This document shows, one piece after another, positions 38,591 through 51,485 of a stretch of 64,000 bases of DNA (within the stretch, counting starts at the first letter, position 1; each line of letters starts with the position of its first letter). This stretch comes from Rutidosis leptorrhynchoides. Its lineage: Eukaryota > Streptophyta > Magnoliopsida > Asterales > Asteraceae. The position numbers and the translations under genes were made by a program. The DNA is taken from the NCBI RefSeq assembly GCF_046630445.1, contig NC_092340.1:363300001-363364000 (forward strand). Reading direction: 5' to 3'. A model generated the notes under the pieces. That model was not told the origin of the DNA. It did no database searches and saw only the letters and a list, made by a program, of their open reading frames with translations.

Positions 38591-39985
38591 ACATCTTAAA
38601 AGCCGGAAGCGCAACGCTAATATAATATAAAAAAAAAAATTTTTAGTTACTTTTATTAAAAATTCGCTTTTGTAAAAATACGTTTTAAATATTCAAAAAT
38701 ATAAAAAGAAAAACAAAAATATAAGTATTTTTAGGATTTTGTTAAATATTTAAGTTTTATAAGTTTCTTTATTTTTATTTTAGTTTATAAAAATATAAGT
38801 TTTAATTTTAATATCTTTTATTTAATTTAAAAAACAGAAAACAAAATAAAAAAAAAAAAATAAAGAAAAACGCGTAAAAAGTGAAACCTGTCAACTGTTT
38901 TTCTGAACCCCGCGACTCGCGGGGTTTTCCTCTTTATTTGCCGCGACTCGCGGAGGTCTTCTGACACACGGACAAAACCCTAAAGTTGCATTAATTACGG
39001 AGTTTTAATTTATTATTATTATTATTTAACTTAATTATTATTATTATTATTATTAATTTTAGTTTTATTTTTACTTTTTACTTTATATTTATGTATTTTG
39101 TTTAATTAGTTTTATTAAAATTGTAAAATTAGTAGTTTTTATTAAATAAATAATATAAAAATAATATTTTTATAAAAAATTGTACCTTTTACAACTTTTT
39201 GTATATTTTTATATTTTGTAACTTTTTAATCGTTGTAGCGTAATATTTGTATTTTTTAGCTCATAATTAATTTTAAACTTAGTTTTTGCTATAGTTATTT
39301 TTACTCCTATATTTTTAGGCTTTGCCGTAGAATTCCTTAAGTGCTTTTTCTTTAGACTAAGATTTAGGTGCTTTAGAATTTTGCGACGTTTTTTTTAGTT
39401 TTAGTTTCTTTTTAAGATATTTCCATTTGGGATTTAGTTTTTCCTGTAAGCTTTAATATTTTTAGACCTTTTACTATGTATCAATTATCATTTCAATTAG
39501 TAATTTCAATTTGCGATTATAATTTTAAGTTAGTTGTAGTAATAAGGATAAATTAGTTAAGTATTTTTAAGTTTTGATAAGTTTCTTTTATTTTTCCGTC
39601 ACCTTTTATTTTTCAACCATTTTTTTTCTTTTTCGACATTTTTCGACGCGCAATCTTTTTCTCTCTTATTTCTCGCTATTCTAGTTTTAGGACATAGAAT
39701 TTTTTTTCTACTTCTTATCTAAATTTCTTAAAATTACGAAAATTTATTTTAAGTGGTTAAATTGATAGACATCAAAATTTTCTGGTTCGTAGTAATAGTT
39801 GGATTTGTACGTGGACCGGGTTATTGGAGCCAAACAGTCCTCAATTATATTGAGACCAAACGAATCCTGCCCCTCTGCTGCATCTTTTGGCTATTCGAAA
39901 CGTGGGCAAAATCAGAAAAGTCTATTGATTGGATAACTTATTATAATTTTTCTTTCCTTTTTAAAACTAATAGGATATTCAGTGA
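38591..39985 (+). other. Long AT-rich leader of element D
   Basis: 1.4 kb between primer site and gag. It holds two further copies of the palindrome seen in the LTR (38908-38924 and 38941-38954) and A/T-rich filler. No ORF of note. Confidence 0.7.
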
Positions 39986-42900
39986 ATGCACCGAGCAAGA
40001 CGTTCATCACCTTTTGTACGTTCACCACCTGTAACTCGATCAAGACATCGTTTAACAAATATAACCGCCGTTGATTTTTCTTTAGAATCGTCATCCAGTC
40101 GACCAAGTACTTCAGTTCAAAATACCGATAATCCATTTTTTGAACCCGACCTCACAATTGAGAATCCAGAAAATATTCAGGAACTGTTCATAGATCCTGA
40201 ACCATTAAACTTTCCTCCGGAACCACCAATCATTCAAACAGAGATTGTTGAGGAACGAACTATTAAATCAGAATCATCTAGTGATACCGATTCAACAAAT
40301 TCAATTATGGAGAATCTGGAACCTTTAAGTATGGAAGACCGAATGAGAGCTAAACGCACTGGCCAAGGTCACGCAATTACTCATCCAGACATTAATGCGC
40401 CAGATTATGAAATCAAAGGACAAATTCTACACATGGTGACTAATCAATGCCAATTTAGTGGTGCGCCGAAGGAAGATCCAAATGAACATCTACGTACCTT
40501 TAATAGGATCTGCACACTATTTAAAATCCGAGAAGTGGAGGATGAACAGATATATCTCATGTTATTTCCCTGGACTTTAAAGGGAGAAGCCAAAGATTGG
40601 TTGGAATCGTTACCTGAAGGGGCGATCGATACATGGGACGTTTTAATTGATAAATTTCTTAAACAATTTTTTCCCGCATCTAAAGCCGTAAGACTTCAAG
40701 CAGAAATTGTTACGTTCACACAGAAACCAAATGAAACTCTATATGAGGCGTGGACAAGATATGGAAAGTTATTACGAGGATGTCCGCAACATGGTTTAGA
40801 CACCTGTCAAATAGTACAAATATTCTACCGAGGATGCGACATCACTACAAGAAAAGACATAGATATAGCAGCTGGTGGTTCTATTATGAAGAAAACCGAA
40901 ACTGATGCTTACAAAATTATTGATAATACTGCTTCCCACTCACATGAGTGGCACCAAGAAAAAGATATCATTAGATCATCTAAAGCAGCTAGAGCCGATT
41001 CTAGCCATAACTTAGATTCCATTTCCGCAAAGATAGATGCTTTCGAGAGACGAATGGAAAAGATGACTAAGGATATTCACTCAATACGAATTAGTTGTGA
41101 GCAGTGTGGAGGACCACATTTGACAAAAGATTGTCTCAGTATTGAATTAACAATGGAACAAAGAGAGAATATTTCATACATAAACCAAAGGCCTGGAAAT
41201 AATTATCAGAATAATTATCAACCGCCAAGACCGATTTACAATCAAAACCAGAATTATAACCGAAATATTCCATACAACAACCAACAAGGTCCTAGCAATC
41301 AACAAGTATCCAATAATACTTACAATCAGCAAAGACCAAATTTTCAAAACAAACCACCACAACAAACCGATGATAAAAAGCCGAATTTAGAAGATATGAT
41401 GACGAAGCTAGTTGAAACTCAAACGCAGTTTTTCACATCTCAGAAACAAACCAATGAACAAAATGCTCAAGCATTTAGAAATCAACAAGCTTCTATTCAA
41501 AATCTGGAACAAGAAGTAAGTAACCTAGCAAGGTTAATAGGTGAAAGAAAACCGGGAAGTTTACCTAGTGATACGAATGCTAACCCCCGGAATGAAACAG
41601 CTAAAGCTATTACCACAAGAAGTGGTACAACACTTAAACCACCTGAAATACCTGTAACTTCTGATGAAACTATTCCTACTCCACAAGAACCACAACCTGA
41701 TCAGGATAAGGAAAAAGAACCGGTAGTTGAAAAGGTTAATAAAGATAACACAGTTAATGATAAACCTTATGTTAAACCATACCAACCACCACTTCCTTAC
41801 CCGAGTAAAATGAAGAAGGAAAAACTTGAAGCCGAGCAATCCAAATTCTTGGATATGTTTAAACAGATAAATGTAAATCTTCCTTTCATTGATGTAATTT
41901 CAGGAATGCCAAGATATGCTAAATTCTTGAAAGATCTAATCACGAATAGAAAGAAAATGGAAGAACTCTCGGCTGTTACTATGAATGCTAATTGTTCAGC
42001 AGTGCTGTTGAATAAGATACCAGAAAAACTATCTGATCCAGGAAGTTTCACAATTCCATGTTTTCTGGGTAGCCTTAGTTCAATAGAAGCATTAGCAGAT
42101 TTAGGTGCTAGTATAAATCTAATGCCGTATTCACTATACGCTAAACTAGACCTTGGAGAATTAAAACCAACCAGAATAAGCATACAACTAGCCGATAGAT
42201 CAATAAAATATCCTAGAGGGATAATGGAGAACATGCTAGTTAAAGTTGGTACTTTAGTATTTCCAGTAGATTTTGTTGTTTTGGACATGGAAGAAGATTC
42301 TCAAGTTCCTCTTATATTAGGAAGACCATTCTTAAACACGGCTAAAGCAATGATAGACGTGTTCGGTAAGAAACTGACCCTAAGTATAGAGGATGAGAGT
42401 GTTACCTTTTCAGTTGATAGAGCAATGCAACAACCACAATCTGCAGATGATACATGTTATTATATTCAAACTATAGATGCACATGCAGAATTATTAGAAG
42501 AATTTCCAGAATTACAAGGAACAGGAGAATGTTCTTTAGGAGAAGGAAATGAACCAATTGATGAAGCTGAAATGTTAGCTACACTTATAGCTAATGGATA
42601 TGAACCAACAACAGAAGAAATTCAAATGCTAAAAGAAGAAGACAGATATCGATATAAATCATCGATAGAAGAACCTCCGAAATTAGAGTTAAAGCCACTT
42701 CCAAACCATTTGGAATACGCTTATTTACATGGTGAATCTGAATTACCTGTAATAATATCGTCTTCTCTTACTGAAAATGAGAAATCACAACTCATTTCTG
42801 TGTTGAAAGCTCATAAACCAGCCATTGCATGGAAGATTCATGATATTAAAGGAATAAGTCCTTCGTATTGCACACATAAAATCCTTATGGAAGAAGGTCA

Positions 42901-45592
42901 TAAAACGTATGTGCAACGCCAACGAAGACTAAATCCTAATATGCAAGATGTAGTTAAGAAAGAGATTATTAAACTGCTAGATGCAGGTTTGATATATCCA
43001 ATCTCTGATAGTCCATGGGTAAGCCCAGTTCAATGCGTGCCTAAGAAGGGTGGCATGACTGTCATTACAAATGAGAAAAATGAGCTTATTCCTACTAGGA
43101 CTGTAACAGGATGGCGTGTATGTATTGATTATAGAAAATTAAATGACGCCACCAGAAAAGATCACTTTCCCTTACCTTTCATAGATCAAATGTTGGAAAG
43201 ATTAGCCGGAAATAGTTACTATTGTTTTCTAGATGGATTTTCCGGATATTTTCAAATTCCAATAGCACCCGAAGATCAAGAGAAAACCACATTCACGTGC
43301 CCTTATGGTACTTTTGCTTACAAACGCATGCCATTTGGGCTTTGTAACGCCCCTGCAACCTTTCAAAGGTGTATGATGGCGATTTTTCACGACATGATAG
43401 AAGAATGCATGGAAGTATTCATGGATGACTTTTCAGTCTTCGGTGATACATTTAAATCATGTCTAGTTAATCTGGAACGAATGCTAATTAGATGCGAAAA
43501 ATCAAATCTAGTACTTAATTGGGAGAAATGCCATTTCATGGTTAAAGAAGGCATCGTTCTTGGACATAAAATTTCAAAAGAAGGAATTGAAGTGGATAGA
43601 GCTAAAGTAGATGTAATTGCTAAACTTCCACATCCCACAAACGTTAGAGGAGTTAGGAGTTTTCTAGGGCATGCCGGTTTTTACCGACGTTTTATAAAAG
43701 ATTTTTCTAAAATTGCCACTCCTATGAATAAACTCCTAGAAAAGGATGCGCCATTCATCTTTTCAGATGAATGTATCAAATCTTTTAATATTCTTAAAGA
43801 AAAACTCACTAATGCGCCGATCATGATAACACCAAATTGGAATCTACCATTTGAACTAATGTGCGATGCAAGTGATTTTGCAATGGGAGCCGTTTTAGGA
43901 CAAAGGATTGAAAAACGATTTCAACCTATATATTATGCTAGTAAGACATTACAAGGAGCACAAACGAACTATACAACTACTGAAAAAGAACTCCTTGCTA
44001 TTGTCTTTGCTTTTGACAAATTTCGATCATATCTCGTTCTAGCAAAAACGGTGGTCTATACCGACCATTCTGCTCTTAGATACCTATTTTCAAAACAAGA
44101 TGCTAAACCAAGATTAATCCGTTGGATCTTACTCTTACAAGAGTTTGATATTGAAATCCGAGATAAAAAGGGAGCAGAAAATCTCGCCGCTGATCATCTT
44201 TCTCGTCTTGAAAATCCCGAATTAGAAGTTCTGAATGAATCGGCCATACAAGACAACTTTCCTGATGAATATCTATTGAAGATAGATTATAAAGAAATCC
44301 CATGGTTTGCAGACTATGCAAACTACTTAGTTTGTGGATTCCTTGAAAAAGGATTATCGTACCAAAGACGAAAGAAATTCTTCAGTGATATAAAACACTA
44401 TTTCTGGGAAGATCCACATCTGTTTAAAAGTTGTCCCGATGGAATAATACGCCGATGTGTATTTGGAGATGAAGCTAGTAAAATTTTAAACCATTGTCAC
44501 ACAGGACCAACAGGAGGGCATTATGGGCCTCAACTAACAGCAAGAAAAGTTTATGAAGCTGGATTCTATTGGCCTACAATTTACAAAGACGCACACCTTC
44601 TTTGCAAATCCTGTGATGCATGTCAAAGGGCCGGAAAAATAAGTCAACGTGATGAAATGCCACAAAATGTCATCCAAGTATGTGAAGTATTTGACATTTG
44701 GGGTATTGACTTTATGGGTCCATTTCCAAAATCTCATAATAATCTATATATACTCGTAGCCATTGACTATGTATCTAAATGGGCGGAAGCACAAGCTCTC
44801 CCAACTAACGATGCACGAGTTGTAGTAAACTTTTTAAAACGTCTTTTTGCAAGGTTTGGAACACCGAAAGCTTTAATAAGTGATCGGGGTACTCATTTTT
44901 GTAATAATCAACTTGAAAAAGTTCTTAAAAGATATGGAGTAACTCATAAAATCTCCACCGCATATCATCCACAAACAAGTGGACAAGTTGAAAATACCAA
45001 CCGAGCTTTAAAACGTATTCTAGAGAAAACCGTAGGATCAAATCCGAAGGAATGGTCCATTAAATTGGAGGATGCACTCTGGGCTTTTAGAACAGCCTAC
45101 AAAACTCCAATTGGAACCACACCTTTTAGACTTGTTTATGGAAAAGCATGTCATCTTCCAGTAGAAATTGAACACAAAGCATTTTGGGCTTTGAAGACAT
45201 GTAATCTTGATTTACATGAAGCCGGACGTCTACGATTAAGTCAACTAAACGAATTAGAAGAATTAAGACATGAAGCATACGATAATTCGATAATCTATAA
45301 AGAAAGAACGAAGAAATGGCATGATAAAAGAATCAGAAGTTCAAAAGAATTTAAAGAAGGAGACAGAGTTCTTCTTTTCAATTCACGATTCAAGCTATTT
45401 CCTGGAAAATTGAAATCAAGATGGTCTGGACCATTCATAGTCAAAAGAGTTTTCCCATACGGAACGATAGAATTGATAAATTCAAATGGGATTGAATTTA
45501 AAGTTAATGGTCACAGAGTTAAACATTACATACATGGTCCGATGGAGGTCGACAACGAAGTTAATCACAATTTCGATGCCACAGCTAACTAA
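39986..45592 (+). CDS. Element D gag-pol polyprotein (1868 aa)
   Basis: A single open frame. Gag region about 155-290 ([18 protein letters not shown]), zinc knuckle [13 protein letters not shown] near 370, Gln/Asn-rich linker 400-470, aspartic protease with DLGAS near 703, reverse transcriptase from about 990 with the catalytic FMDDF near 1146, RNase H with [13 protein letters not shown] near 1292, integrase HHCC domain near 1500-1550 and catalytic core with DFMGPFP and SDRGTHFC (about 1573-1640), C-terminal GPF/Y-like motif [15 protein letters not shown] near 1812. Domain order RT-RNaseH-IN marks Ty3/gypsy; there is no chromodomain. The family role is replication of the element by reverse transcription in virus-like particles. 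Confidence 0.95.
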   Translation: MHRARRSSPFVRSPPVTRSRHRLTNITAVDFSLESSSSRPSTSVQNTDNPFFEPDLTIENPENIQELFIDPEPLNFPPEPPIIQTEIVEERTIKSESSSDTDSTNSIMENLEPLSMEDRMRAKRTGQGHAITHPDINAPDYEIKGQILHMVTNQCQFSGAPKEDPNEHLRTFNRICTLFKIREVEDEQIYLMLFPWTLKGEAKDWLESLPEGAIDTWDVLIDKFLKQFFPASKAVRLQAEIVTFTQKPNETLYEAWTRYGKLLRGCPQHGLDTCQIVQIFYRGCDITTRKDIDIAAGGSIMKKTETDAYKIIDNTASHSHEWHQEKDIIRSSKAARADSSHNLDSISAKIDAFERRMEKMTKDIHSIRISCEQCGGPHLTKDCLSIELTMEQRENISYINQRPGNNYQNNYQPPRPIYNQNQNYNRNIPYNNQQGPSNQQVSNNTYNQQRPNFQNKPPQQTDDKKPNLEDMMTKLVETQTQFFTSQKQTNEQNAQAFRNQQASIQNLEQEVSNLARLIGERKPGSLPSDTNANPRNETAKAITTRSGTTLKPPEIPVTSDETIPTPQEPQPDQDKEKEPVVEKVNKDNTVNDKPYVKPYQPPLPYPSKMKKEKLEAEQSKFLDMFKQINVNLPFIDVISGMPRYAKFLKDLITNRKKMEELSAVTMNANCSAVLLNKIPEKLSDPGSFTIPCFLGSLSSIEALADLGASINLMPYSLYAKLDLGELKPTRISIQLADRSIKYPRGIMENMLVKVGTLVFPVDFVVLDMEEDSQVPLILGRPFLNTAKAMIDVFGKKLTLSIEDESVTFSVDRAMQQPQSADDTCYYIQTIDAHAELLEEFPELQGTGECSLGEGNEPIDEAEMLATLIANGYEPTTEEIQMLKEEDRYRYKSSIEEPPKLELKPLPNHLEYAYLHGESELPVIISSSLTENEKSQLISVLKAHKPAIAWKIHDIKGISPSYCTHKILMEEGHKTYVQRQRRLNPNMQDVVKKEIIKLLDAGLIYPISDSPWVSPVQCVPKKGGMTVITNEKNELIPTRTVTGWRVCIDYRKLNDATRKDHFPLPFIDQMLERLAGNSYYCFLDGFSGYFQIPIAPEDQEKTTFTCPYGTFAYKRMPFGLCNAPATFQRCMMAIFHDMIEECMEVFMDDFSVFGDTFKSCLVNLERMLIRCEKSNLVLNWEKCHFMVKEGIVLGHKISKEGIEVDRAKVDVIAKLPHPTNVRGVRSFLGHAGFYRRFIKDFSKIATPMNKLLEKDAPFIFSDECIKSFNILKEKLTNAPIMITPNWNLPFELMCDASDFAMGAVLGQRIEKRFQPIYYASKTLQGAQTNYTTTEKELLAIVFAFDKFRSYLVLAKTVVYTDHSALRYLFSKQDAKPRLIRWILLLQEFDIEIRDKKGAENLAADHLSRLENPELEVLNESAIQDNFPDEYLLKIDYKEIPWFADYANYLVCGFLEKGLSYQRRKKFFSDIKHYFWEDPHLFKSCPDGIIRRCVFGDEASKILNHCHTGPTGGHYGPQLTARKVYEAGFYWPTIYKDAHLLCKSCDACQRAGKISQRDEMPQNVIQVCEVFDIWGIDFMGPFPKSHNNLYILVAIDYVSKWAEAQALPTNDARVVVNFLKRLFARFGTPKALISDRGTHFCNNQLEKVLKRYGVTHKISTAYHPQTSGQVENTNRALKRILEKTVGSNPKEWSIKLEDALWAFRTAYKTPIGTTPFRLVYGKACHLPVEIEHKAFWALKTCNLDLHEAGRLRLSQLNELEELRHEAYDNSIIYKERTKKWHDKRIRSSKEFKEGDRVLLFNSRFKLFPGKLKSRWSGPFIVKRVFPYGTIELINSNGIEFKVNGHRVKHYIHGPMEVDNEVNHNFDATAN

Positions 45593-45765
45593 GTGTGAGG
45601 AGAATCAAGTCTTTAAAGGATAATATATATTTCTGTTAGAGTTAGATTGTCTGTTTTCGTGTAGTTCTCGAAAATGGAACACGTATGGTCTTTCCCTAGC
45701 AGACCCTAAAGAACTAGTCTTCTCCCCCCATTCTGAATTTTTATTTTTTTTTAGGTTTTTACAAA

Positions 45766-46182
45766 ATGAAGACTGCCTGTGAACTAAACCATGGTCTAAT
45801 GCTACACGCTTTGATCACTAAACGTAATAATGACATACTACCGAGTGAAATAGTATCAGTAATCAGAGAAAGAATGGACGGAGTTAGAAAAGGATCCAGA
45901 TGCGAAGATAATAAGTTACAATTTGGTAAAGGAAAATCAAAATCCGCAGCGAAAAGAAGAGCACGACACCTAGAAAAATGTCACAAATGCGGAAAATGGT
46001 CACATGGAGGTAAATGTTCAAATAATCAAACTTATTCAAATACCGAATTTGTTACTTTATGCAGAGACGGACCGTTCATATGTTTAGAAGAAAAGACAAT
46101 GAATGCTCGAGGTTACGCCTATGCAGCCATGGAAGACCAATTAAACCGACTATCTTATGAATATAATAGATCATATAACTAA
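45766..46182 (+). CDS. Small ORF of element D with zinc-knuckle-like motif (138 aa)
   Basis: It begins 174 bases after gag-pol, preceded by a purine-rich tract. A basic stretch (KGKSKSAAKRRARHLEK) is followed by CHKCGKWSHGGKC, a CX2CX4HX3C spacing close to, but shorter by one residue than, the retroviral CCHC knuckle. A second half has no known motif. I do not know a named counterpart; RNA binding is an inference. Confidence 0.6.
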   Translation: MKTACELNHGLMLHALITKRNNDILPSEIVSVIRERMDGVRKGSRCEDNKLQFGKGKSKSAAKRRARHLEKCHKCGKWSHGGKCSNNQTYSNTEFVTLCRDGPFICLEEKTMNARGYAYAAMEDQLNRLSYEYNRSYN

Positions 46183-47142
46183 GAAATCTATTTCACAGGT
46201 ATGTCTGTACAGTTTTTATTTTTATTTTTATTTTTAACCTTTTGATAATAAACGCTAATTTGTTCGCTAAAAAGTATTAAATTGGTATTAAATAAAATTA
46301 GGTTTGGCGACCGAAATTATTGATATCCTTCAAAAATTTATTACATCACTGCGAAATTTAACGTTTATTCTTAAGGTATAAATATCTTTAATCAATCAAA
46401 CCAAAATATTTCAAAAATTCGTCATGAGTTAAATTAGGTCTTGGAACCGAAATTACTTTACCGAAAAGAGGGGCGCATATTTTTGATAATATTTGATTGA
46501 TTAAAGTGGGATAAAAAGACAAAAAGATTTTTAATTTATTTTTACCATGTTTTTAAAATTAATATTTAAATCTTAAATTAATATTGTAAACTTTGTAAAA
46601 ACAATATATTTAAAATTGTAAATATTTGAAAAATTAATATAAGTTTGGTATGAATTTATAATATGAATTTTTAAATTAAGTTTGGTGTGAATTTTTAATT
46701 TTTAAAATATGAAATTTTAATTTTATGCATTTCAAATTTTAAGTTTGGTATGAATTTTTAATTTTTAATATTAATTATGAATTTTATATTTATGTTGTGT
46801 GAATTTTAAAAAAACAAAAATTTACTTTATCTCATTAAGTTAAAAATATGATTTTTAAAATTCGTCATAAGTTGAAGACTAGGTCTTTGAACCGAAATTG
46901 CTTTACCCGAGGGAGGGACGAGAACTTTTATTATCATTATTTTTAATCTTATTGATTTAAAGTATGCCAAAAACATTGAAAAAAAAAAAAAACCCAAAAA
47001 TCTTAGCTTTTAAAACAATCGCTACAAAAAGACAAATTTTAAAATTTTGTCGAGGGACGGACTAGGACATCGATCCGAAACGACCTCGTCCTAAATAACA
47101 AGGGAAACAAAATTTTAAAATTAATTTCTTAATTGTTTTATA

Positions 47143-47173
<31 letters not shown>

Positions 47174-48064
47174 GGGTAAACTCCGCGACTCGCGGAGATT
47201 TAAGTGAAAACCTCCGCGACTCGCGGAGGGACAAAATTACAGAAAAAAAAATAAAACTAGCTGCTCGATCAGATAACTCACACACACACATAAACACCCA
47301 AATACAGCTCGAAAAAACCCGAGAAAACCCACGAAAATCATCCCAAAAACTCGATTTTTCACCGTTAATCTTCAAATTTTTTGCTAAAATCATGTTGAGA
47401 AGGATGATATCTAAGAATTACTCAAGAAAACAGGTACAATTACACCCCAAATCACCTTTAAATCCGAATTTTAGTGTGTTCTTGAGCATATTTTCATAAT
47501 TTGAATTTTGTTAATTTTTAGTGTAATTAGTGTTAAATTGTTAGTATATTATGCATGTATAACCTAGATTGATGCTTGTTAACATGATTTGAAGCCAAAA
47601 ACTTCAAAATCTTTAGAATCTAGGGTTTGTGTTCTTGAGCAAATTTGGGGCTTTTTGATATAAACAGGTTATGGCCGATTTTTGTCATGAATTATTGCTA
47701 AATTGAGTAGTGTAACATGTCTAGGTAGTTAAAAGATCCAAACTTTGAGCCTAAACATGATTTTGAGAATTAAAGTGGACTTTTTCAAGTCCAAAATTCA
47801 TGAACTTGATTTTTGAAAGATAATGCCATTTGAGACTTGTTTATTTGCTAGTAATGATTATTTTGACATGTTATTTGAGTTGAATGCTTATGAACTTGGC
47901 GAAAATTTTCGTATATGCTTATTTGAAAAAGTGTAGATTTGATAAAAATGTGAAAATGAGCTTAAGTTTGATATAAATTGATAATGTCATTGTAATTATT
48001 TTGATTGATGATTTTGCTGACACTAATGCATATTTGGATGCACAAAATTTGTGTTTGATGTGTT
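46183..48064 (+). other. Inter-ORF spacer of element D
   Basis: AT-rich non-coding sequence with repeated motif blocks of the type gg-tc-tt-aaccgaaatt at about 46296, 46430, 46877 and 47060, repeats of aagtttggtatgaattt (46640-46790), a poly-A run at 47147-47173 and a palindrome pair at 47181-47228. A possible intron with GT at 47434 and AG at 48070 precedes the third ORF. Confidence 0.6.
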
Positions 48065-49408
48065 TTGCAGAATGAAAGGGGTGAATCTTCATCCCAAGCC
48101 CGTCACGCTCCTGCTGAGAACTTGGAACAACAGGAGGTAGATAACTACTACAAGCAGGATGTACCTCATCCAGTCATGACCTTTTCAGATATGCACTTGG
48201 AACAGTTGCACCCGAACCTGCGATTTGACAGACTTTGGATAGATTATCCAAAATATCAACGGGGTTTGCATACTCTTCATTCCAAGGTTGTTGAGGTACC
48301 GAGGGTCATAGAATGGGGACCCTTGGAAGCTGTAGAATTGGCCGGGCCAATTAGGGAATTACTGGTACAGAGGTATGGTAATTCTTCTTTTAATGACTGG
48401 ATATGTTTATTCACCATACGAAGACCTGTATATAAAGTATGGTGTGAAGAGTTGTTATGTAGTATAGAGTTGAATGATCGGGTAGCTAGTTTAACCGATC
48501 GTTCTTTTATTAGATTTTTGTTAGGCGGTTCGATGCGCCACATGTCTTTACTGGACATGGCTCAGGCTTTACGTATATATACGCCTGAGGAATTAGCGTC
48601 TGCCGATTGTAGAGGATTGATACTAAACGGTAGGAAAATAGATGAGAATTTTGATACACACGGTGTGTGGAGTCAAATGACAAGCCATCACCGTTTTAAA
48701 GGGGGAAACTACTCTTATTTGGATATAGATAGAGCCGAATTAAGAGTAATACATAGGTTTTTAGCTAATTCGATTACACAAAGGGGTAAAAACAAAGAAA
48801 AGGTAAATGAACAAGATTTGTTTTACCATATGTGTATTCGAGACCCACACAGCGCTGTAAGTATACCATATTGTGTGGGTTATTATTTATCAGCTATGGT
48901 TCGAGGGATGCGTCCACATAGCATAATAGGAGGTGGTATTTTTATTACTTTGATTGGTGAATATCTCGGTGTGGATATAAGTCGGGGGGGATTATTAGTA
49001 GAAGAGCCAGAACCCCGCGACACTATAGGTTTAAATGTATACCATGGTGCGAAAGTGTTGAAGCGGCGAAATAACGCCGCAGTACGATACAATGGTAGAC
49101 ATCCACAGGTAGAGAGAAACCAGGAACAAGGTAATGTAGGAGGGGGGCAAGAAATTCATAGGTTTATAGCTTCTCAGGAATACGAAAATGCTAGACAGAG
49201 AGCATTTGAAGATTGGCAAGTTCATCAGAACCAGATCATAGCGCATTGCCAACACATAGGTAGAAACTATATTCCTACACCGAAACCCGTCTTCCCTCCT
49301 TGGTCGATAGAGATGCAGCCACCATATCCTACGTATGACCCTGCCGAAGCATTCTATAGCACTTATGGTTATGCGTGGAACCCCTATTGGTACCAATATC
49401 ATCCTTAG
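48065..49408 (+). CDS. Element D third ORF, Athila ORF1-type protein in env position (447 aa)
   Basis: The product resembles the plant-specific Athila ORF1-type protein family found downstream of pol in Athila elements (words such as FIRFLLGGSMRHMSLLDMA, YTPEELAS and IPYCVGYYLS). I see no clear signal peptide and no strong transmembrane segment apart from a moderately hydrophobic stretch around IIGGGIFITLIGEYLG (about 290). The C terminus is Tyr/Pro-rich. Its function is unknown; an envelope role was proposed for the position in Athila but is unproven. A good acceptor (tgttttgcag) abuts its start, so it may be expressed from a spliced RNA, as is known for some plant env-class elements. Confidence 0.75.
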   Translation: MQNERGESSSQARHAPAENLEQQEVDNYYKQDVPHPVMTFSDMHLEQLHPNLRFDRLWIDYPKYQRGLHTLHSKVVEVPRVIEWGPLEAVELAGPIRELLVQRYGNSSFNDWICLFTIRRPVYKVWCEELLCSIELNDRVASLTDRSFIRFLLGGSMRHMSLLDMAQALRIYTPEELASADCRGLILNGRKIDENFDTHGVWSQMTSHHRFKGGNYSYLDIDRAELRVIHRFLANSITQRGKNKEKVNEQDLFYHMCIRDPHSAVSIPYCVGYYLSAMVRGMRPHSIIGGGIFITLIGEYLGVDISRGGLLVEEPEPRDTIGLNVYHGAKVLKRRNNAAVRYNGRHPQVERNQEQGNVGGGQEIHRFIASQEYENARQRAFEDWQVHQNQIIAHCQHIGRNYIPTPKPVFPPWSIEMQPPYPTYDPAEAFYSTYGYAWNPYWYQYHP

Positions 49409-51485
49409 TTTACTTATTTTATTTTTTATTATTTTGTAATTTGTAATTATTGATACATTTAATATTTTTGTTTATATTGTAATCATTTTTATAATTTCTA
49501 ACTTTTATTCTTAGATTTTAATAATTTTTGAATGTGGGGTAATAAACCAAACTTCAAAAATATGTATATATGTTTGCAGTTTATCTTATGTACACAACAG
49601 GGTAAAACAACGCATTTTCAAAGACTGGCATTAAGTTCAGCAAAAGCAAGTAATTTTGACGACAAGATGCAAAATATATGTGAAATAACAACAAGACGGA
49701 ATGAACAAATGACGTGCACCATTTATCATTCAGCAAACAAACGCCAATATATTTGGAAACTTTGGTAAAAATTTAATCATTTTCACACAAATCACCCTCA
49801 ATAATTTAAATTGTTACTGATTTCTTGCAAATGAGGGCATTGCAAGATCTTAAGTGTGGGAAGGGATTAAATTCTTTCGGATTTTAAAATTTTTTATATT
49901 AAACACTTGGTTACCATTAAAAATACTAGTAAAGCAGTAGTTGTATTAGAATCTAGTGCTCTCTGATAAAAAAGAACAGCCCTAGTCTTATATACTGACT
50001 ACCCAATTCTAGTAAAATTTTTCAAAATTTTCAATTAAATGAATTAAAATCATGTTTATACATATTTATGAACGATAAAACTAGGTTTTAACACCGAAAT
50101 TATTGTTACCTCGGAAAGGACATAAATTGAGAAACAAACTAAAATGTTAAAATTCATTTAAAATGGAATAGAGGACGATAAAAAGAAAAATAAAAAGCCA
50201 AGTGTGAGAAAATTTACCAAATTATTTTAAACATATGTCACATATATCTGTAACAAATAACTGAAAATACTTTTGCTTTGGACTAAACTAAACTGTTTTA
50301 CCCGATGAAAGAAAAGAAGAGATGGATCTACACGATGAATCAATTCCATCATTAAAAGGAAGTAAAGTCTTCCGAAAAAGACACGCGCTTCTTGATTTAG
50401 GTCATGAAGTTGTCGTTCAGACCAGCTGTAGGTTGACGAAAAATCTAGAAAAGTCATCACTAAAATCAGCAGGAAATCCACGGACCTCAGCATTAAACAG
50501 GGTCGCCAAGTGGTCAGATTTATCCTAACCATGAGAAGGATTTATCTCGTACAATGGGGGGGCACCATGCAAATTAGCTGGATAAGACTAATGAATCAGA
50601 TCCCCAGAAAGGATAATCTCCTTAAAGATTAAAAATCAGCTTTTAAGACTGATATTACTCAATCCTAGAGATTGACCTTAAAGATTGAGAATTACAAACT
50701 CATGGAATTCAATGATATCTAAACTCGAGCTTAAACGAGAAAATATTTTGATCAAAATTATAAACCGATTTGTTTTCTGAAAACCCTATTTTCAATGCGT
50801 TCATTACCATTGAACGTAAAATCCTAGGAATTCACCTGGAATTCATTAGGTCACCTGAACTAAATCGGGTGTCAACCGTAAGAACGGTGGTTGCATAACA
50901 TGGTCAAAGACAGAACCTTGTGCCAGACCGAAAAATTATAAGGGTGAGCTTTACTATTGCTCCTACCAAGGATAGTAATTGCGTCCGACACGTTATAGAC
51001 CATAATCAAAAGCATGTCACGGGACATTGCCTTAACAGTTGCTTGTTCAACGCTTTCCTTTACAACCGGACGGTAGTTTGCCGAAAGGTAATATACGGAA
51101 CAAGTAAACTGGACGTGTTGCTTTCCAAATACAAGGTTAGCAAGTGGGTGACACAAAACCGCAAGTTTTGAGCTAAAATTTTCAAATCTGAAACCCACCA
51201 AACCCACAAAAATATTTTGCAAACACCGGTAAAGGGTTATCCCGAAAAACTTATCTAGGGTAAAAACTAGATTTCAAAAGATCAAATGTTTTCATAAAGA
51301 TCCAATTTCCTTAATGGATCTAAATTTTTATAGTCATGTGGGACTGTAAACCATATCGTTACTACCATTGTTTATACCGCCGTATAGAAATCACTGATGT
51401 ACAAAGTGTGAAGAATAAAGAAGTGATTCTAGTATTTCAAGACAATATTGCTTGAGGACAAGCAACGCTCAAGTGTGGGAATATT
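49409..51485 (+). other. 3' spacer and polypurine tract of element D
   Basis: About 2.1 kb with no supported gene. The polypurine tract aagtgtggga is at 51471-51480, five bases before the 3' LTR. Similar tracts occur at 49852-49864 and 50200-50210, and another motif copy (aaccgaaatt) near 50090. Confidence 0.7.
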
